From: CAZALT01 sp964485515
GTDB lineage: Bacteria > Actinomycetota > Acidimicrobiia > Acidimicrobiales > Acidimicrobilacustridaceae
Reading direction: 5' to 3'
Length of the DNA stretch: 28,546 nt
NCBI GenBank assembly: GCA_964485515.1
Contig: CAZALT010000027.1
Coordinates: 1-28,546 of the forward strand
Positions 1 to 8,686 of this stretch are shown one piece after another (the stretch's first letter is position 1; every line of letters begins with the position of its first letter). The position numbers and the translations under genes are program-made. Under the pieces are notes generated by a model that saw only the letters and a list, made by a program, of their open reading frames with translations, made no database searches and had not been told where the DNA came from.

Positions 1-87
1 CGTTCCCTTTCCGAACACGGAAGTTAAGCCCACCAGCGCCGATGGTACTTGGGGCAAGAGCCCCTGGGAGAGTAGGACGCCGCCGGA
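1..87 (+). rRNA. rrf: 5S ribosomal RNA, 3' part (5' end outside window)
   Basis: The first ~87 bases match the conserved 3' two-thirds of bacterial 5S rRNA: the CCGAACACGGAAGTTAAGC block (helix III/loop C), GCGCCGATGGTACTTGGGGC (helices II/IV) and the terminal GAGAGTAGGACGCCGCC. The 5' ~30 nt lie outside the window, so this is probably the distal end of an rRNA operon. A strong hairpin follows 10 bases later. The exact 3' end is estimated. Confidence 0.95.
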
Positions 88-96
88 TTTCGACGT

Positions 97-134
97 AAGA
101 AGGCCCCCGAAAGGGGGCCTTCTTCGCGTTTTCG
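97..134 (+). terminator. Intrinsic terminator of the rRNA operon
   Basis: A perfect 12-bp stem (97-108 with 113-124, AAGAAGGCCCCC against its complement) is closed by a stable GAAA tetraloop. T-rich sequence follows, with a TTTT run at 129-132. Its position just after the 5S 3' end fits rRNA operon termination. Confidence 0.9.
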
Positions 135-216
135 TTGCTGGGCGGCGTGGATCAACATCAGTAGGTGGGTGATGGTCGGTGATGGGGTGGCGTCGGGAGC
201 CGGGTTCGGTGGCGGC

Positions 217-222
217 TAGAGT
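217..222 (+). promoter_or_regulatory. Leaderless-type -10 (TAGAGT) of the TPR gene
   Basis: TAGAGT ends 8 nt before the ATG at 231. No purine-rich ribosome site lies between them, so transcription would start at or next to the start codon. No clear -35 is visible. The same layout recurs at other genes in this window. Confidence 0.55.
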
Positions 223-230
223 GCCGTGCC

Positions 231-1655
231 ATGGCACCATCGTCGTCGTCAGGGTCTCGTGGGCGGGATGGTTCCTCTCGGAGCTCCGGTTCGTCTCGGG
301 GTTCGGGTTCTTCTGCTTCGGGCCGTGGTTCGGGCGGTCGGTCAGGCTCGGGTTCGGCTTCGTCGAGCGCTCGCTCGGGCGGGTCGAAGCCCGGTGGCGA
401 TGGGCGTGGCGAAGGTCGAGCCAGTGGCGGAGGTCGAACTGGGCGACCCGATGGCGCACGCTCCGGGGGTTCGCGTTCGAGCGGCGGTTCGTCGACGCAA
501 CGGGGCTCATCGGCGTCCCGTCCAGGATCTTCGAGCGGAGGGCGCACGGGAGCGAGCCGATCGGCGGCCCCGCGCTCGAGTGGCCGGCGCGACGATCGGC
601 CTGATGATCGGCGCGGCGGCGGTGAACGGACCGGTGGTCGATCGACGTCGGGCTCTCGGTCGTCACGCCCCGCGACGGGTCGCGGCGGGTCCTCGTCCGA
701 TCGCGCTCGGGACACGCGCTCTGGTCGGCCGTTCGACCGCGACGAACGTGAGCAGGCGAACTTCGAGGCGAAGATCCGCCGGCTGCAAGAGATCGAGGGC
801 GCGCCCAAGGCCTGGGGCAGCGTGGCCCGCAAGGGGGCAGGCAACGTGCGTGAGGGCGGGGGGCCGAGCCCGGCGTCGTCGGCCTGGCGCGAGGCGGTGG
901 CCGAGTCGCGTGGCGATGCGGATGGTCCCGTCGAAGGCGAATGGGTGCTGGTCGAGGAGATCCGTGAGGAGGCCGAGTCAGCGGTGGTTCGGAGCCGTTC
1001 CACGGCGAAGGGCGGCGGCCAAGCCGTCGACATCGACGACGAGGTCCGCGGTCAGATCACGAACGCGGTCGGCGTCAGTCGGACCGACCGTACCGAGAAG
1101 CGCCTGAAGGATGCTTCCCGGGACTTCGAGCGAGAGCGGTTCGCCGATGCGGCGAGGATCCTTCGGCCGTTGGCGGAACAGGCGCCTGGTGTTCCTGCGG
1201 TGCGTGAGCTCTACGGACTCACCCTCTACCGGCAAGGAAAGTGGCGCATCGCAGCGAAGGAGCTCGAGGCCTTCCGCTCGTTGGCGAACACCACCGAGGC
1301 CAACCCGGTGCTCGCGGACTGCTACCGGGCACTGCGCCAGTGGTCGAAGGTCGAGGAGCTCTGGGAGGAGCTCAAGGCTGATTCACCGAATGCCGAGCTG
1401 GTCACCGAGGGTCGCATCGTGATGGCAGGCTCTCTCGCTGATCGGCGTGATCTCAACGGCGCGATCAAGCTGTTGCTCCAGGGATGGAAGTTCCCGAAGC
1501 GGGCGCAGGACCACCACCTCCGTCGGGCCTATGCCCTCGCCGACCTCTACGAGCGTGCTGGTGACGTGCCTCGGGCCCGTGACCTGTTCGCCCAGATCGT
1601 TGCCGCGGACCCCGAGTTCTCCGACGCGGGCATCCGGCTTCGTTCGTTGCGCTGA
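231..1655 (+). CDS. TPR protein with a long Ser/Gly/Arg-rich disordered N-terminus
   Basis: 474 aa. Residues 1 to about 165 are almost entirely Ser, Gly and Arg with RG/SR/GGR pieces and look disordered and strongly basic. Residues 166-260 form a charged linker. Residues about 290-474 are amphipathic helical repeats of tetratricopeptide type (for example around LYRQGKWRIAAKELE and LADLYERAGDVPRARDLF), which usually bind proteins. No signal peptide or membrane segment is seen, so it is probably cytoplasmic. From memory, a TPR protein occupies the equivalent place in mycobacteria (Rv1691, upstream of the HAD phosphatase and tlyA); here four genes intervene. The ATG at 231 is chosen because a -10-like hexamer lies just upstream. 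The biased composition makes the reverse strand look open as well, but only this frame gives a recognisable fold. Molecular role unknown. Confidence 0.85.
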   Translation: MAPSSSSGSRGRDGSSRSSGSSRGSGSSASGRGSGGRSGSGSASSSARSGGSKPGGDGRGEGRASGGGRTGRPDGARSGGSRSSGGSSTQRGSSASRPGSSSGGRTGASRSAAPRSSGRRDDRPDDRRGGGERTGGRSTSGSRSSRPATGRGGSSSDRARDTRSGRPFDRDEREQANFEAKIRRLQEIEGAPKAWGSVARKGAGNVREGGGPSPASSAWREAVAESRGDADGPVEGEWVLVEEIREEAESAVVRSRSTAKGGGQAVDIDDEVRGQITNAVGVSRTDRTEKRLKDASRDFERERFADAARILRPLAEQAPGVPAVRELYGLTLYRQGKWRIAAKELEAFRSLANTTEANPVLADCYRALRQWSKVEELWEELKADSPNAELVTEGRIVMAGSLADRRDLNGAIKLLLQGWKFPKRAQDHHLRRAYALADLYERAGDVPRARDLFAQIVAADPEFSDAGIRLRSLR

Positions 1656-1801
1656 CTCCGTCCGGATCCCCGCGCTCCGAGCTCGAGGTGGGCCCGAGCA
1701 CACGAACCGTTGCTGTCACCCTGCGTCGGTAGGTTGCAGACACCTTCCCCCTGGTGGTCCCGGCACACCTGTCCGGGTCTCTCTGACGTGGAGGAAGTCC
1801 C

Positions 1802-1840
1802 ATGGCTCGAAACCCTTCTGCCCATCCGCCCCTGACCTGA
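1802..1840 (+). CDS. Possible 12-aa leader peptide upstream of the aldolase
   Basis: The ORF reads MARNPSAHPPLT and stop. GGAGGAAG at 1790-1797 places the GGAGG core 7 nt from the ATG, a better ribosome site than most real genes in this window have. A hairpin (1846-1886) starts 5 nt after the stop and the aldolase begins 151 nt downstream, an arrangement that resembles attenuator leaders. The peptide has three prolines but no run of one regulatory amino acid. It could equally be chance in GC-rich spacer, and no homologue is recognised. Confidence 0.3.
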   Translation: MARNPSAHPPLT

Positions 1841-1909
1841 TCGTGGTGCCGAGGGCGGGCGCGACGTGGTCGTCGGTCCTCGGCACGCAGTCTCGCTCCG
1901 GTGGTTCTC

Positions 1910-1953
1910 ATACCGGCAGCGTCGCGCCTACGCTTGCCTTTCTCAGCCGGTAT
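1910..1953. repeat. 8-bp inverted repeat flanking a -10-like hexamer
   Basis: ATACCGGC (1910-1917) and GCCGGTAT (1946-1953) are perfect inverted copies 28 bp apart. TACGCT (1929-1934), a plausible -10, lies in the loop. The pair could be operator half-sites around the aldolase promoter or the base of an RNA hairpin; the sequence does not decide. Confidence 0.4.
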
Positions 1954-1991
1954 CCCGGTTGAGCAAACGATCTCGGTGAAGTAGGAGCGAC

Positions 1992-3047
1992 ATGACCGAC
2001 ATTCAGGCCCTCCTGGGCGACGACGCGACCGACCTGCTCGACTACGAGTGCAAGGGCGTGTCCAAGAGCGAGCTCACCCTGCCGGGACCCGACATCGTCG
2101 ACCGGGTGTACGCGGGCAGCGACCGCTCGCCCCAGGTGCTGCGCAACCTGCAGTCCCTGTTCGGCCACGGTCGCCTGGCGAACACGGGCTACGTGTCGAT
2201 CCTGCCGGTCGACCAGGGCATCGAGCACTCCGGTGCTGCGTCGTTCGCGCCGAACCCCAAGTACTTCGATCCGCTCAACATCATCGAACTGGCCATCGAG
2301 GGAGGGTGCAACGCGGTCGCCACGACCTATGGCGTGCTCGGGTTGGCGTCGCGCAGGTACGCCCACAAGATCCCGTTCATCGTGAAGATCAACCACAACG
2401 AGCTGCTCACCCACCCGAACGAGTTCGACCAGATCATGTTCGGTTCGGTCGAGGAGGCCCATGCCCTCGGCGCCGCCGGCGTGGGGGCCACCATCTACTT
2501 CGGCTCGCCCGAGTCCCGCCGCCAGATCGTGGAGGTCGCCGAGGCCTTCCACCGTGCCCACGAGCTCGGCATGTTCACCGTGCTGTGGTGCTACCTGCGC
2601 AACAACGCCTTCAAGGTCGACGGCGTCGACTACCACGACTCCGCCGATCTGACCGCACAGGCCAACCACCTGGGCGTCACGATCGAGGCCGACATCATCA
2701 AGCAGAAGCTGCCCACCAAGAACGGCGGCTACAACGCGCTGTCGGGCTTCGGCAAGACCAGCCCGCTGGTCTACAACGAGCTCGTGGCCGACAACCCGAT
2801 CGACTACGCCCGCTGGCAGGTCCTCAACTGCTACAGCGGTCGCATCGGCCTCATCAACAGCGGTGGCGAGTCCAAGGGCGCGTCCGACCTGGCCGAGGCC
2901 GTGCGTACGGCGGTCATCAACAAGCGTGCCGGAGGCACGGGCCTGATCAGCGGTCGCAAGGCCTTCCAGCGCCCGATGTCCGAAGGGGTCGAGCTCCTCA
3001 ACTCGATCCAGGACGTCTACCTGGACGAGTCGGTCACCATCGCCTGA
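1992..3047 (+). CDS. fbaB: Class I fructose-bisphosphate aldolase, DhnA/FbaB type
   Basis: 351 aa. Cleaves fructose 1,6-bisphosphate to dihydroxyacetone phosphate and glyceraldehyde 3-phosphate through a Schiff base, in cytoplasmic glycolysis/gluconeogenesis. It has the TIM-barrel pattern of the DhnA family: ILPVDQGIEHSG near residue 71, an ATTYGVLG strand, a KINHNE strand, and the Schiff-base lysine in ADIIKQKLPT at Lys237, the position I recall for E. coli FbaB. The C-terminal GLINSGGESKG and GLISGRKAFQRP segments fit phosphate binding. Length is typical for the FbaB branch. The start is set by GTAGGAG ending 5 nt before the ATG. A 15-bp hairpin follows. Many actinobacteria rely on a metal-dependent class II aldolase, so a DhnA-type enzyme is notable. 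A related DhnA activity (such as 2-amino-3,7-dideoxy-D-threo-hept-6-ulosonate synthase) is less likely given the length. Confidence 0.93.
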   Translation: MTDIQALLGDDATDLLDYECKGVSKSELTLPGPDIVDRVYAGSDRSPQVLRNLQSLFGHGRLANTGYVSILPVDQGIEHSGAASFAPNPKYFDPLNIIELAIEGGCNAVATTYGVLGLASRRYAHKIPFIVKINHNELLTHPNEFDQIMFGSVEEAHALGAAGVGATIYFGSPESRRQIVEVAEAFHRAHELGMFTVLWCYLRNNAFKVDGVDYHDSADLTAQANHLGVTIEADIIKQKLPTKNGGYNALSGFGKTSPLVYNELVADNPIDYARWQVLNCYSGRIGLINSGGESKGASDLAEAVRTAVINKRAGGTGLISGRKAFQRPMSEGVELLNSIQDVYLDESVTIA

Positions 3048-3102
3048 CACCTGGCCATCGGCTCGGGCTCGACGCTCCGAGACGACCGCGTGGGAACCAA
3101 GC

Positions 3103-3135
3103 AGCGAGGCCCCTCACCGAGTGAGGGGCCTCGCT
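3103..3135. terminator. Hairpin terminator between convergent genes
   Basis: A perfect 15-bp stem, AGCGAGGCCCCTCAC (3103-3117) with its complement (3121-3135), has a 3-nt CGA loop. No T-run follows on either strand, as often in high-GC actinobacteria. It lies between the aldolase and the convergent DUF1015 gene and could serve both. The remaining bases to 3243 show nothing else. Confidence 0.75.
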
Positions 3136-3243
3136 GTCGCGGACCCTCGTCGTGGAAGGTTGGCTGCACCGCGTCGGCGGGCTCGATCCGGTCCGAGGTG
3201 ATGGGTCGGCGACGATCCGGTCAGGTGAGGGGCGACGGCGCGG

Positions 3244-4452
<1,209 letters not shown>

Positions 4453-4469
4453 GTCCCGTGTCTACCAGA

Positions 4470-4501
4470 CCGGACGAGGCAGGTAGCCCGGACGAAGCAG
4501 G
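4470..4501. repeat. Short direct repeat, two 14-nt units
   Basis: CCGGACGAGGCAGG (4470-4483) and CCGGACGAAGCAGG (4488-4501) differ at one base and are 18 bp apart in phase. They sit in the spacer upstream of the DUF1015 start and downstream of DUF4012. Role unknown; could be a small tandem duplication or paired binding sites. Confidence 0.5.
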
Positions 4502-4516
4502 CGGTCGGTCTCCATC

Positions 4517-4560
4517 CGCTGAGGCACGCGCCGGCCGAGCTCGTGCGTTGTCGCTCAGCG
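4517..4560 (-). terminator. Possible terminator hairpin of the DUF4012 gene
   Basis: CGCTGAG (4517-4523) pairs with CTCAGCG (4554-4560), and GCACG (4524-4528) stacks on it with CGTGC (4542-4546), leaving a one-sided bulge of 7 nt. The outer stem includes the DUF4012 stop codon. There is no T-run. Confidence 0.4.
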
Positions 4561-6945
4561 CGGGGTCATCTTCACGACGAAGCGTTCGTCGTGATCGAGG
4601 GTCGTCGTACTGCTGAACACCCCATCGGTCACGTTGCTCTGGTCGGCGTCCACGGCCCAATCCGGCGAACCGCTCGCGGCTCGTACCGTGAACGTGTCCG
4701 GGTGGACCAACGGTTGGGGAGACACCTGGAGCACGTAGCGGTCGCCGGTTTGGATCGTGCCTTCCAGCGTGTACTCGAGCGTCGCGGATTCACCGGGGGC
4801 GATCGTCACGAGCGCCGAGTACACGTTGAGTCCGAGCTCGGACTGCGGCTCGATGGAGATGCTCGACCCATCGAGGCGGGTCCCGGTCCAGTCGAGAGGT
4901 GAATAGACCCCGACGCGGACACGGGTCGTGCCGCGAGAGAGGCCGCTGCCGGCTGGTTGTCCGGCCAGGATGTAGTTCGGCAGCCCATCGTCCGGAGCGT
5001 CATTGCGGAGCGTGATCGACACCGTCGAACGCACGGCCTGCGTGCTGGGGTCGAACGTGGTCGAGTACGACACGTGCTTGTGCAGGAAGTAGTCGAGCTT
5101 GTTCGAGAAGGCGTCGGCCGTTCGGACCGAGAGGAAGTCGGTCGTCGCATCGGCGACGAGCGGACCGCTCGCGCCGAGCCGCTCCATGAGGGCTCGGGCC
5201 TGGGGATCGAACGGATGCACCTGAAGGTGCTTCGAGGTGACGAGCGGGCCGAGCGTCGATCCGAGAACCCGCGGGCCAGGGAGGTCACGCTCGGTGAGAG
5301 CATCGAAGGTCGCTCGTCCCGCAGCCTCGAGCCGATCGCGGCGGGCCGGGTCGTCGGCGTCCCCTTCGAGGTACTGCCCGTGGAGGAGGTACTCGACCGC
5401 GTTCGTCGCGGTGAGCGGCTGTGCGAGACCCTCCACGTCGACGGGTCCCGTGAGCTCGAGGAGCGCCGCGATGGCGAACGGATCGACGACGATCACGCCG
5501 TCGACCTCGGTGCCCGTGATTTGGCCGTAGATCGAGCGGGAGAGCTCCGCCGTCGTGGCCAGGTCGGGAGACACGGTGAGGTTCTGGAGGAAGCGGGTCG
5601 GCTGGTACCGGCCATACCGCTGGGCGAACTCGTCGCCCTGGTCGAGCACGACCGTGGATGGATCGACACCCGAGCTTTCGTAGAGGTCACCGGTCGACCC
5701 GCTGACGTCGAAGCTGACGTGACCATCGTCGGCCGTCAAGATGCCGTACGAACCCGTGAACCCACCGAAGTTCCGGGTCTCTGACGGGTTGGTGAAGAGC
5801 ACGAGGTAGCTGCGCGGGTCACCTCCCCCCAAGATGTCGGGAAGGGCGTCGAGTGCGTGGGAAGCGATCTCGGCGTCGCGTCCTGCGCCAGCCACCTCGT
5901 CGCGAAAGGTGCCGATCGGCGTGGCCACGGGTCCCAGCAGCCAGGGCGAGTCGACGTCTTCGAGCCGTGCGCCGGCATCGATCAGCACGTCCCGTGTCGC
6001 CCTGGTCGGTTCCTGCATCGATCGAACGAGCGCCAGGTCCACGATGCCTGCGCCCGCACGCAGATCCTGGTAAGGGGCCGTCGAAGCAGCCTCCGAGGCG
6101 GCCTCGGTGACATCTCGGCCAGCGGTAGAGGCGGTCGACAGAGCCCGCGCATGCTGAGCTACCCCCGGAACGACTCGGGCGGGCAGCGCCCACGGGGCAT
6201 CGAGCTTGTCGGACGCGGAACCGAAAGCCGCGGTGGCGTCGCGCAACGTCGCGGCACCCGATGCCTGGTCCCCTGAGCTGATCTGGTCGAGTCCGCTTCG
6301 AGCGAGGTCGACCGCGTCATCGACATCGGACCGGGCAAGCAGCGCGGACACCCCGAACCCGACCGATGCCAACACCAGCACTGTCGTCAGACCCACCGCC
6401 GTCCACCGGGCGGTCGAGCGCGCACGCGACGAGCTCCGGCGGTAGCCGGACACGAGGACCGGCACGACGGCGACCGCACTGATGAACGCCGTAGCACCGA
6501 AAGGGCCCACGGAAGGCAGATGGAGCAGGGCAAGCGCCGAGAAGGCTCCCACCGCCGCGCCGGTCGACCGCTTTCGGCCGCGCGAGAACCCGCTCGCCGT
6601 CGCGACACCGAGCGCGATGATCGCGCTGGCACACCACCACGTTCCGACGCTGGCGAGCGTGGCCACCGCGGCGAGCCAGAACGTGGGCCAGCGGCGAGCG
6701 CGGCCAGCTGCGTAGGTGACCACAGCGGTCGCGGCCCCCACCCAGATGCGGTCCAACAGGACCGTTCCCGTCGGCTCGGCGGTCGAAGAGATGACGGCGC
6801 CGATGGTCGCGACCACGAGGATGGCGTTTGCCACTCTGGCGTCCCTGCGCCGCCGGCTGCCTCTCGATGATCTTCGGGGTGACGATACGTCGTCGGCGAC
6901 CGCGGCGGACACGGGAGACGCGTCGGGTTGGGGGCGATGGTCCAT
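4555..6945 (-). CDS. DUF4012 domain membrane protein
   Basis: 796 aa. After a basic cytoplasmic N-terminus (many Arg at 24-36) come about five or six hydrophobic stretches between residues 38 and 203, then a large region expected to lie outside the membrane. That region starts with an Ala/Asp-rich helical stretch (about 205-375), followed by the DUF4012 core: LVLFTNPSETRNFGGFTGSYG (about 381-401, the family NP-x-E-x-R-x-x-GGF signature) and the FLQNLTVSPDLATTAEL region (about 452-468). The C-terminal third is beta-rich. DUF4012 proteins are common in Actinobacteria and Chloroflexota, often near envelope polysaccharide genes; their function is unknown to me. A small LPXTG surface protein lies 183 bp upstream on the same strand, consistent with an envelope role. 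Start ATG at 6945 has no clear ribosome site. Confidence 0.85.
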   Translation of the reverse strand: MDHRPQPDASPVSAAVADDVSSPRRSSRGSRRRRDARVANAILVVATIGAVISSTAEPTGTVLLDRIWVGAATAVVTYAAGRARRWPTFWLAAVATLASVGTWWCASAIIALGVATASGFSRGRKRSTGAAVGAFSALALLHLPSVGPFGATAFISAVAVVPVLVSGYRRSSSRARSTARWTAVGLTTVLVLASVGFGVSALLARSDVDDAVDLARSGLDQISSGDQASGAATLRDATAAFGSASDKLDAPWALPARVVPGVAQHARALSTASTAGRDVTEAASEAASTAPYQDLRAGAGIVDLALVRSMQEPTRATRDVLIDAGARLEDVDSPWLLGPVATPIGTFRDEVAGAGRDAEIASHALDALPDILGGGDPRSYLVLFTNPSETRNFGGFTGSYGILTADDGHVSFDVSGSTGDLYESSGVDPSTVVLDQGDEFAQRYGRYQPTRFLQNLTVSPDLATTAELSRSIYGQITGTEVDGVIVVDPFAIAALLELTGPVDVEGLAQPLTATNAVEYLLHGQYLEGDADDPARRDRLEAAGRATFDALTERDLPGPRVLGSTLGPLVTSKHLQVHPFDPQARALMERLGASGPLVADATTDFLSVRTADAFSNKLDYFLHKHVSYSTTFDPSTQAVRSTVSITLRNDAPDDGLPNYILAGQPAGSGLSRGTTRVRVGVYSPLDWTGTRLDGSSISIEPQSELGLNVYSALVTIAPGESATLEYTLEGTIQTGDRYVLQVSPQPLVHPDTFTVRAASGSPDWAVDADQSNVTDGVFSSTTTLDHDERFVVKMTPR

Positions 6946-7030
6946 GGTTCGAGCGCAATGATCGCCGACCCGTCGGGCTGCCGCATGCAGCCTGATCGTG
7001 GTCGAAACCGATCCCGTCGGCGAGTGGACG

Positions 7031-7036
7031 ATCCTA
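7031..7036 (-). promoter_or_regulatory. Possible -10 (TAGGAT) for the DUF4012 gene
   Basis: On the reverse strand TAGGAT lies in the 183-bp spacer between the LPXTG gene and DUF4012, about 85 nt before the DUF4012 ATG. No -35 match is evident. The rest of the spacer shows no clear feature apart from a repeated TCAGGCGT (7100-7107, 7129-7136). Confidence 0.3.
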
Positions 7037-7128
7037 ACCCTGGTGTCGCCGGGATCGGCGGCGCAGGCCTGCGCTCAGCCCCCGGCCGTGGTGGGCCTCG
7101 TCAGGCGTAGGCAGGTTGGCGTGGTGGG

Positions 7129-7656
7129 TCAGGCGTGGGCGGATTCGCGCTTGCGTCGACGGACCACCACGGCCAGAGCTGCACCTGCCACGATCAGCAC
7201 GATGCCGATGCGCACGAGGTTCGTGGAGTCGGAACCGGTGCGGGGCAGCGTCCCCGAGGTCGTTGTTGCGGTCGTCGCGGACACGACGGTGAACTGCGCG
7301 GACAACGAGAGGGCGTTGCCGTCCTGGCCCGTCCCCCGGCACTCCAGCGTGTGAGGACCGGTCGGCGTGTTCGCCGGAATCTCGGCGTCGAAGGTGATCG
7401 TTCCGTCCTCGCCGGCGTTCACCGTGCCGAGGAGGATCGGATCGGAGTGGAGGTAGACCTCGACCGGGGTGCCCGGCGCGAAACCGGTGCACGAGACCGC
7501 GACCGAGCCGCCCGGCTCCACCTCGGTCTTGTCGAGGGTGATCGTGCCCGTCGCCGGGTACCCATCCTGTGCGTTCGCAGGTGCCGCGAACGAGAGGAGG
7601 GCGATGCCGGCGAGGATCAGTGCGCTGAGTGCGAGGGTACGTCGATGTGAGGTCAT
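7129..7656 (-). CDS. Small secreted LPXTG-type surface protein
   Basis: 175 aa from ATG 7656. Residues 1-30 are a Sec signal peptide (basic MTSHRR, hydrophobic ALSALILAGIALLSF, cleavage after APANAQ or ANA). The mature part (about 31-120) is a beta-rich, Ig-like domain with two cysteines (Cys56, Cys106) that could form a disulfide. A Thr/Ser linker leads to LPRTG (137-141), a hydrophobic span and a basic RRRKR tail: a sortase sorting signal. The open frame extends 46 codons upstream, but the signal peptide fixes this start. No sortase gene is in the window. It is divergent from the HAD phosphatase. Ligand or role unknown. Confidence 0.85.
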   Translation of the reverse strand: MTSHRRTLALSALILAGIALLSFAAPANAQDGYPATGTITLDKTEVEPGGSVAVSCTGFAPGTPVEVYLHSDPILLGTVNAGEDGTITFDAEIPANTPTGPHTLECRGTGQDGNALSLSAQFTVVSATTATTTSGTLPRTGSDSTNLVRIGIVLIVAGAALAVVVRRRKRESAHA

Positions 7657-7828
7657 GGTCCTTGGTCTTCCGCCAGTCGTCCGGGGGGTGGCAAACGAGG
7701 TTCCTACGATTCTGGTCGATTCCGGCGGCAGTGTCGAGGATTGCGGCTGATTCGGGATCGAACGACCCATTCGGGCCCGGTCCATCGATGTCATGGCTGG
7801 GCCGTGGTGGCCAGGGCCAGTGCCGTCC

Positions 7829-7834
7829 TAGAGT
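7829..7834 (+). promoter_or_regulatory. Leaderless-type -10 (TAGAGT) of the HAD gene
   Basis: TAGAGT ends 5 nt before GTG 7840, with no ribosome site. It supports GTG 7840 as the start over upstream in-frame candidates such as GTG 7804. Confidence 0.5.
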
Positions 7835-7839
7835 GCGGC

Positions 7840-8607
7840 GTGGCCTGGCTGCTCGATCTCGACGGTGTCGTCTGGCGTGGTTCCGTGGCGGTTCCCGGAG
7901 CGACAGATGCGGTCGTCCGGTTGCGAGAAGCCGGGCAGGCGGTCGGTTTCGTGACGAACAACTCGTATGCCACCCGCGCCGAGGTCGAGGCGAAGCTGGC
8001 GAGCCAGGGCATCGAGGCGGACGGCGCGGTCGTCACCTCGGCCACTGCCGCCGGTGCGCTGCTCTCGCCCGGTGAGCGGGTGCTGGTGTGCGGTGGACCG
8101 GGCGCGGACGAAGCCGTGCGCGATCGCGGTGCTGTCGTGGTGCGCGCCGACGGCGGGAGCGCACCGGTGGGCGCGGTCGACGCAGTTCTCATGGGGTTCA
8201 ACCCGGCGTTCGACTACGCCCTGATGACCGCAGCGACCGTCGCCGTCTTGCGCGGTGCTCGACTCCTGGCGACCAACGACGACGCCACCTACCCGACCGC
8301 CGACGGTTTGGTACCGGGCGGTGGGGCGATCCTCGCGTCGGTCGAGCGCGCCACCGGCGTCTCGGCACTCGTCGCGGGAAAGCCGCATCCGACGATGTGC
8401 GACTACGTCGTCGACCGATTCGGGTCCGACGGTGTGATGGTCGGTGATCGGCCTGACACCGACGGACGGTTCGGCGTCGCTCTCGGGTACCGCTTCGGAC
8501 TCGTGCTGAGCGGGGTCACGACCGCGGCGGACCTGCCGGTCGATCCGACTCCCGACCTCATCGGAGCAGATCTCGGCGACCTGATCGCACAGGAGCTCGA
8601 CTCGTGA
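7840..8607 (+). CDS. HAD-superfamily phosphatase, NagD/glycerol-3-phosphate phosphatase-like
   Basis: 255 aa. A class IIA HAD phosphatase: motif I DLDGVVWRG (Asp6 nucleophile, Asp8), motif II in FVTNNS (about 38-42), the C2 cap domain in the middle, a lysine in GKPHP and motif IV GDRPDTD near the C-terminus. It hydrolyses a small phosphate ester in the cytoplasm. By position before tlyA it corresponds to Rv1692 of M. tuberculosis, reported as a glycerol-3-phosphate phosphatase in lipid turnover; applying that substrate here is inference. GTG 7840 gives the standard N-terminus immediately before motif I. Other HAD-IIA substrates (4-nitrophenyl phosphate, NMP, phosphoglycolate) cannot be excluded. 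Confidence 0.88.
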   Translation: MAWLLDLDGVVWRGSVAVPGATDAVVRLREAGQAVGFVTNNSYATRAEVEAKLASQGIEADGAVVTSATAAGALLSPGERVLVCGGPGADEAVRDRGAVVVRADGGSAPVGAVDAVLMGFNPAFDYALMTAATVAVLRGARLLATNDDATYPTADGLVPGGGAILASVERATGVSALVAGKPHPTMCDYVVDRFGSDGVMVGDRPDTDGRFGVALGYRFGLVLSGVTTAADLPVDPTPDLIGADLGDLIAQELDS

Positions 8608-8686
8608 CGCTCCGGCACGCCACCACGTCGCCGTCCACGGTCGGGTTCGAGTCCGGTCGGGCGTAGACAGTCGAAGGTGGCCGCCT

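Larger units (their letters stand above)
1656..1991 (+). other. 336-bp spacer and probable 5' leader of the aldolase gene
   Basis: No conventional gene is seen here. It holds, in order: a -10-like TAGGTT (1730-1735) with TTGCTG 14 bp upstream (a short spacing); a strong Shine-Dalgarno with a 12-codon ORF (1802-1840); a hairpin with a perfect 9-bp outer stem (1846-1854 with 1878-1886) and an inner CGACG-TGGT-CGTCG stem (1862-1875); an 8-bp inverted repeat (1910-1917 with 1946-1953) around a second -10-like TACGCT (1929-1934); and the aldolase ribosome site GTAGGAG just before ATG 1992. Whether these work together is inference. Confidence 0.4.

Noticed and set aside
158..1033. Long reverse-strand open frame opposite the TPR gene N-terminus (Pro/Arg-rich)
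   Set aside because: It is the mirror of the Ser/Gly/Arg-rich coding sequence; it has no recognisable domain, and the plus frame leads into a proper TPR fold.
1908..3050. 380-codon reverse-strand open frame opposite the aldolase
   Set aside because: Val/Asp/Gly/Leu-rich shadow of the aldolase codons; no domain.
7657..7794. 46-codon upstream extension of the LPXTG protein
   Set aside because: It would bury the signal peptide; MTSHRR at 7656 is a normal signal-peptide start.
8634..8664. tRNA T-loop-like GGTTCGAGTCC in the spacer before the phasin-like gene
   Set aside because: The flanking bases do not form the 5-bp T-stem, and no acceptor or other tRNA arm is present. Chance match in GC-rich DNA.
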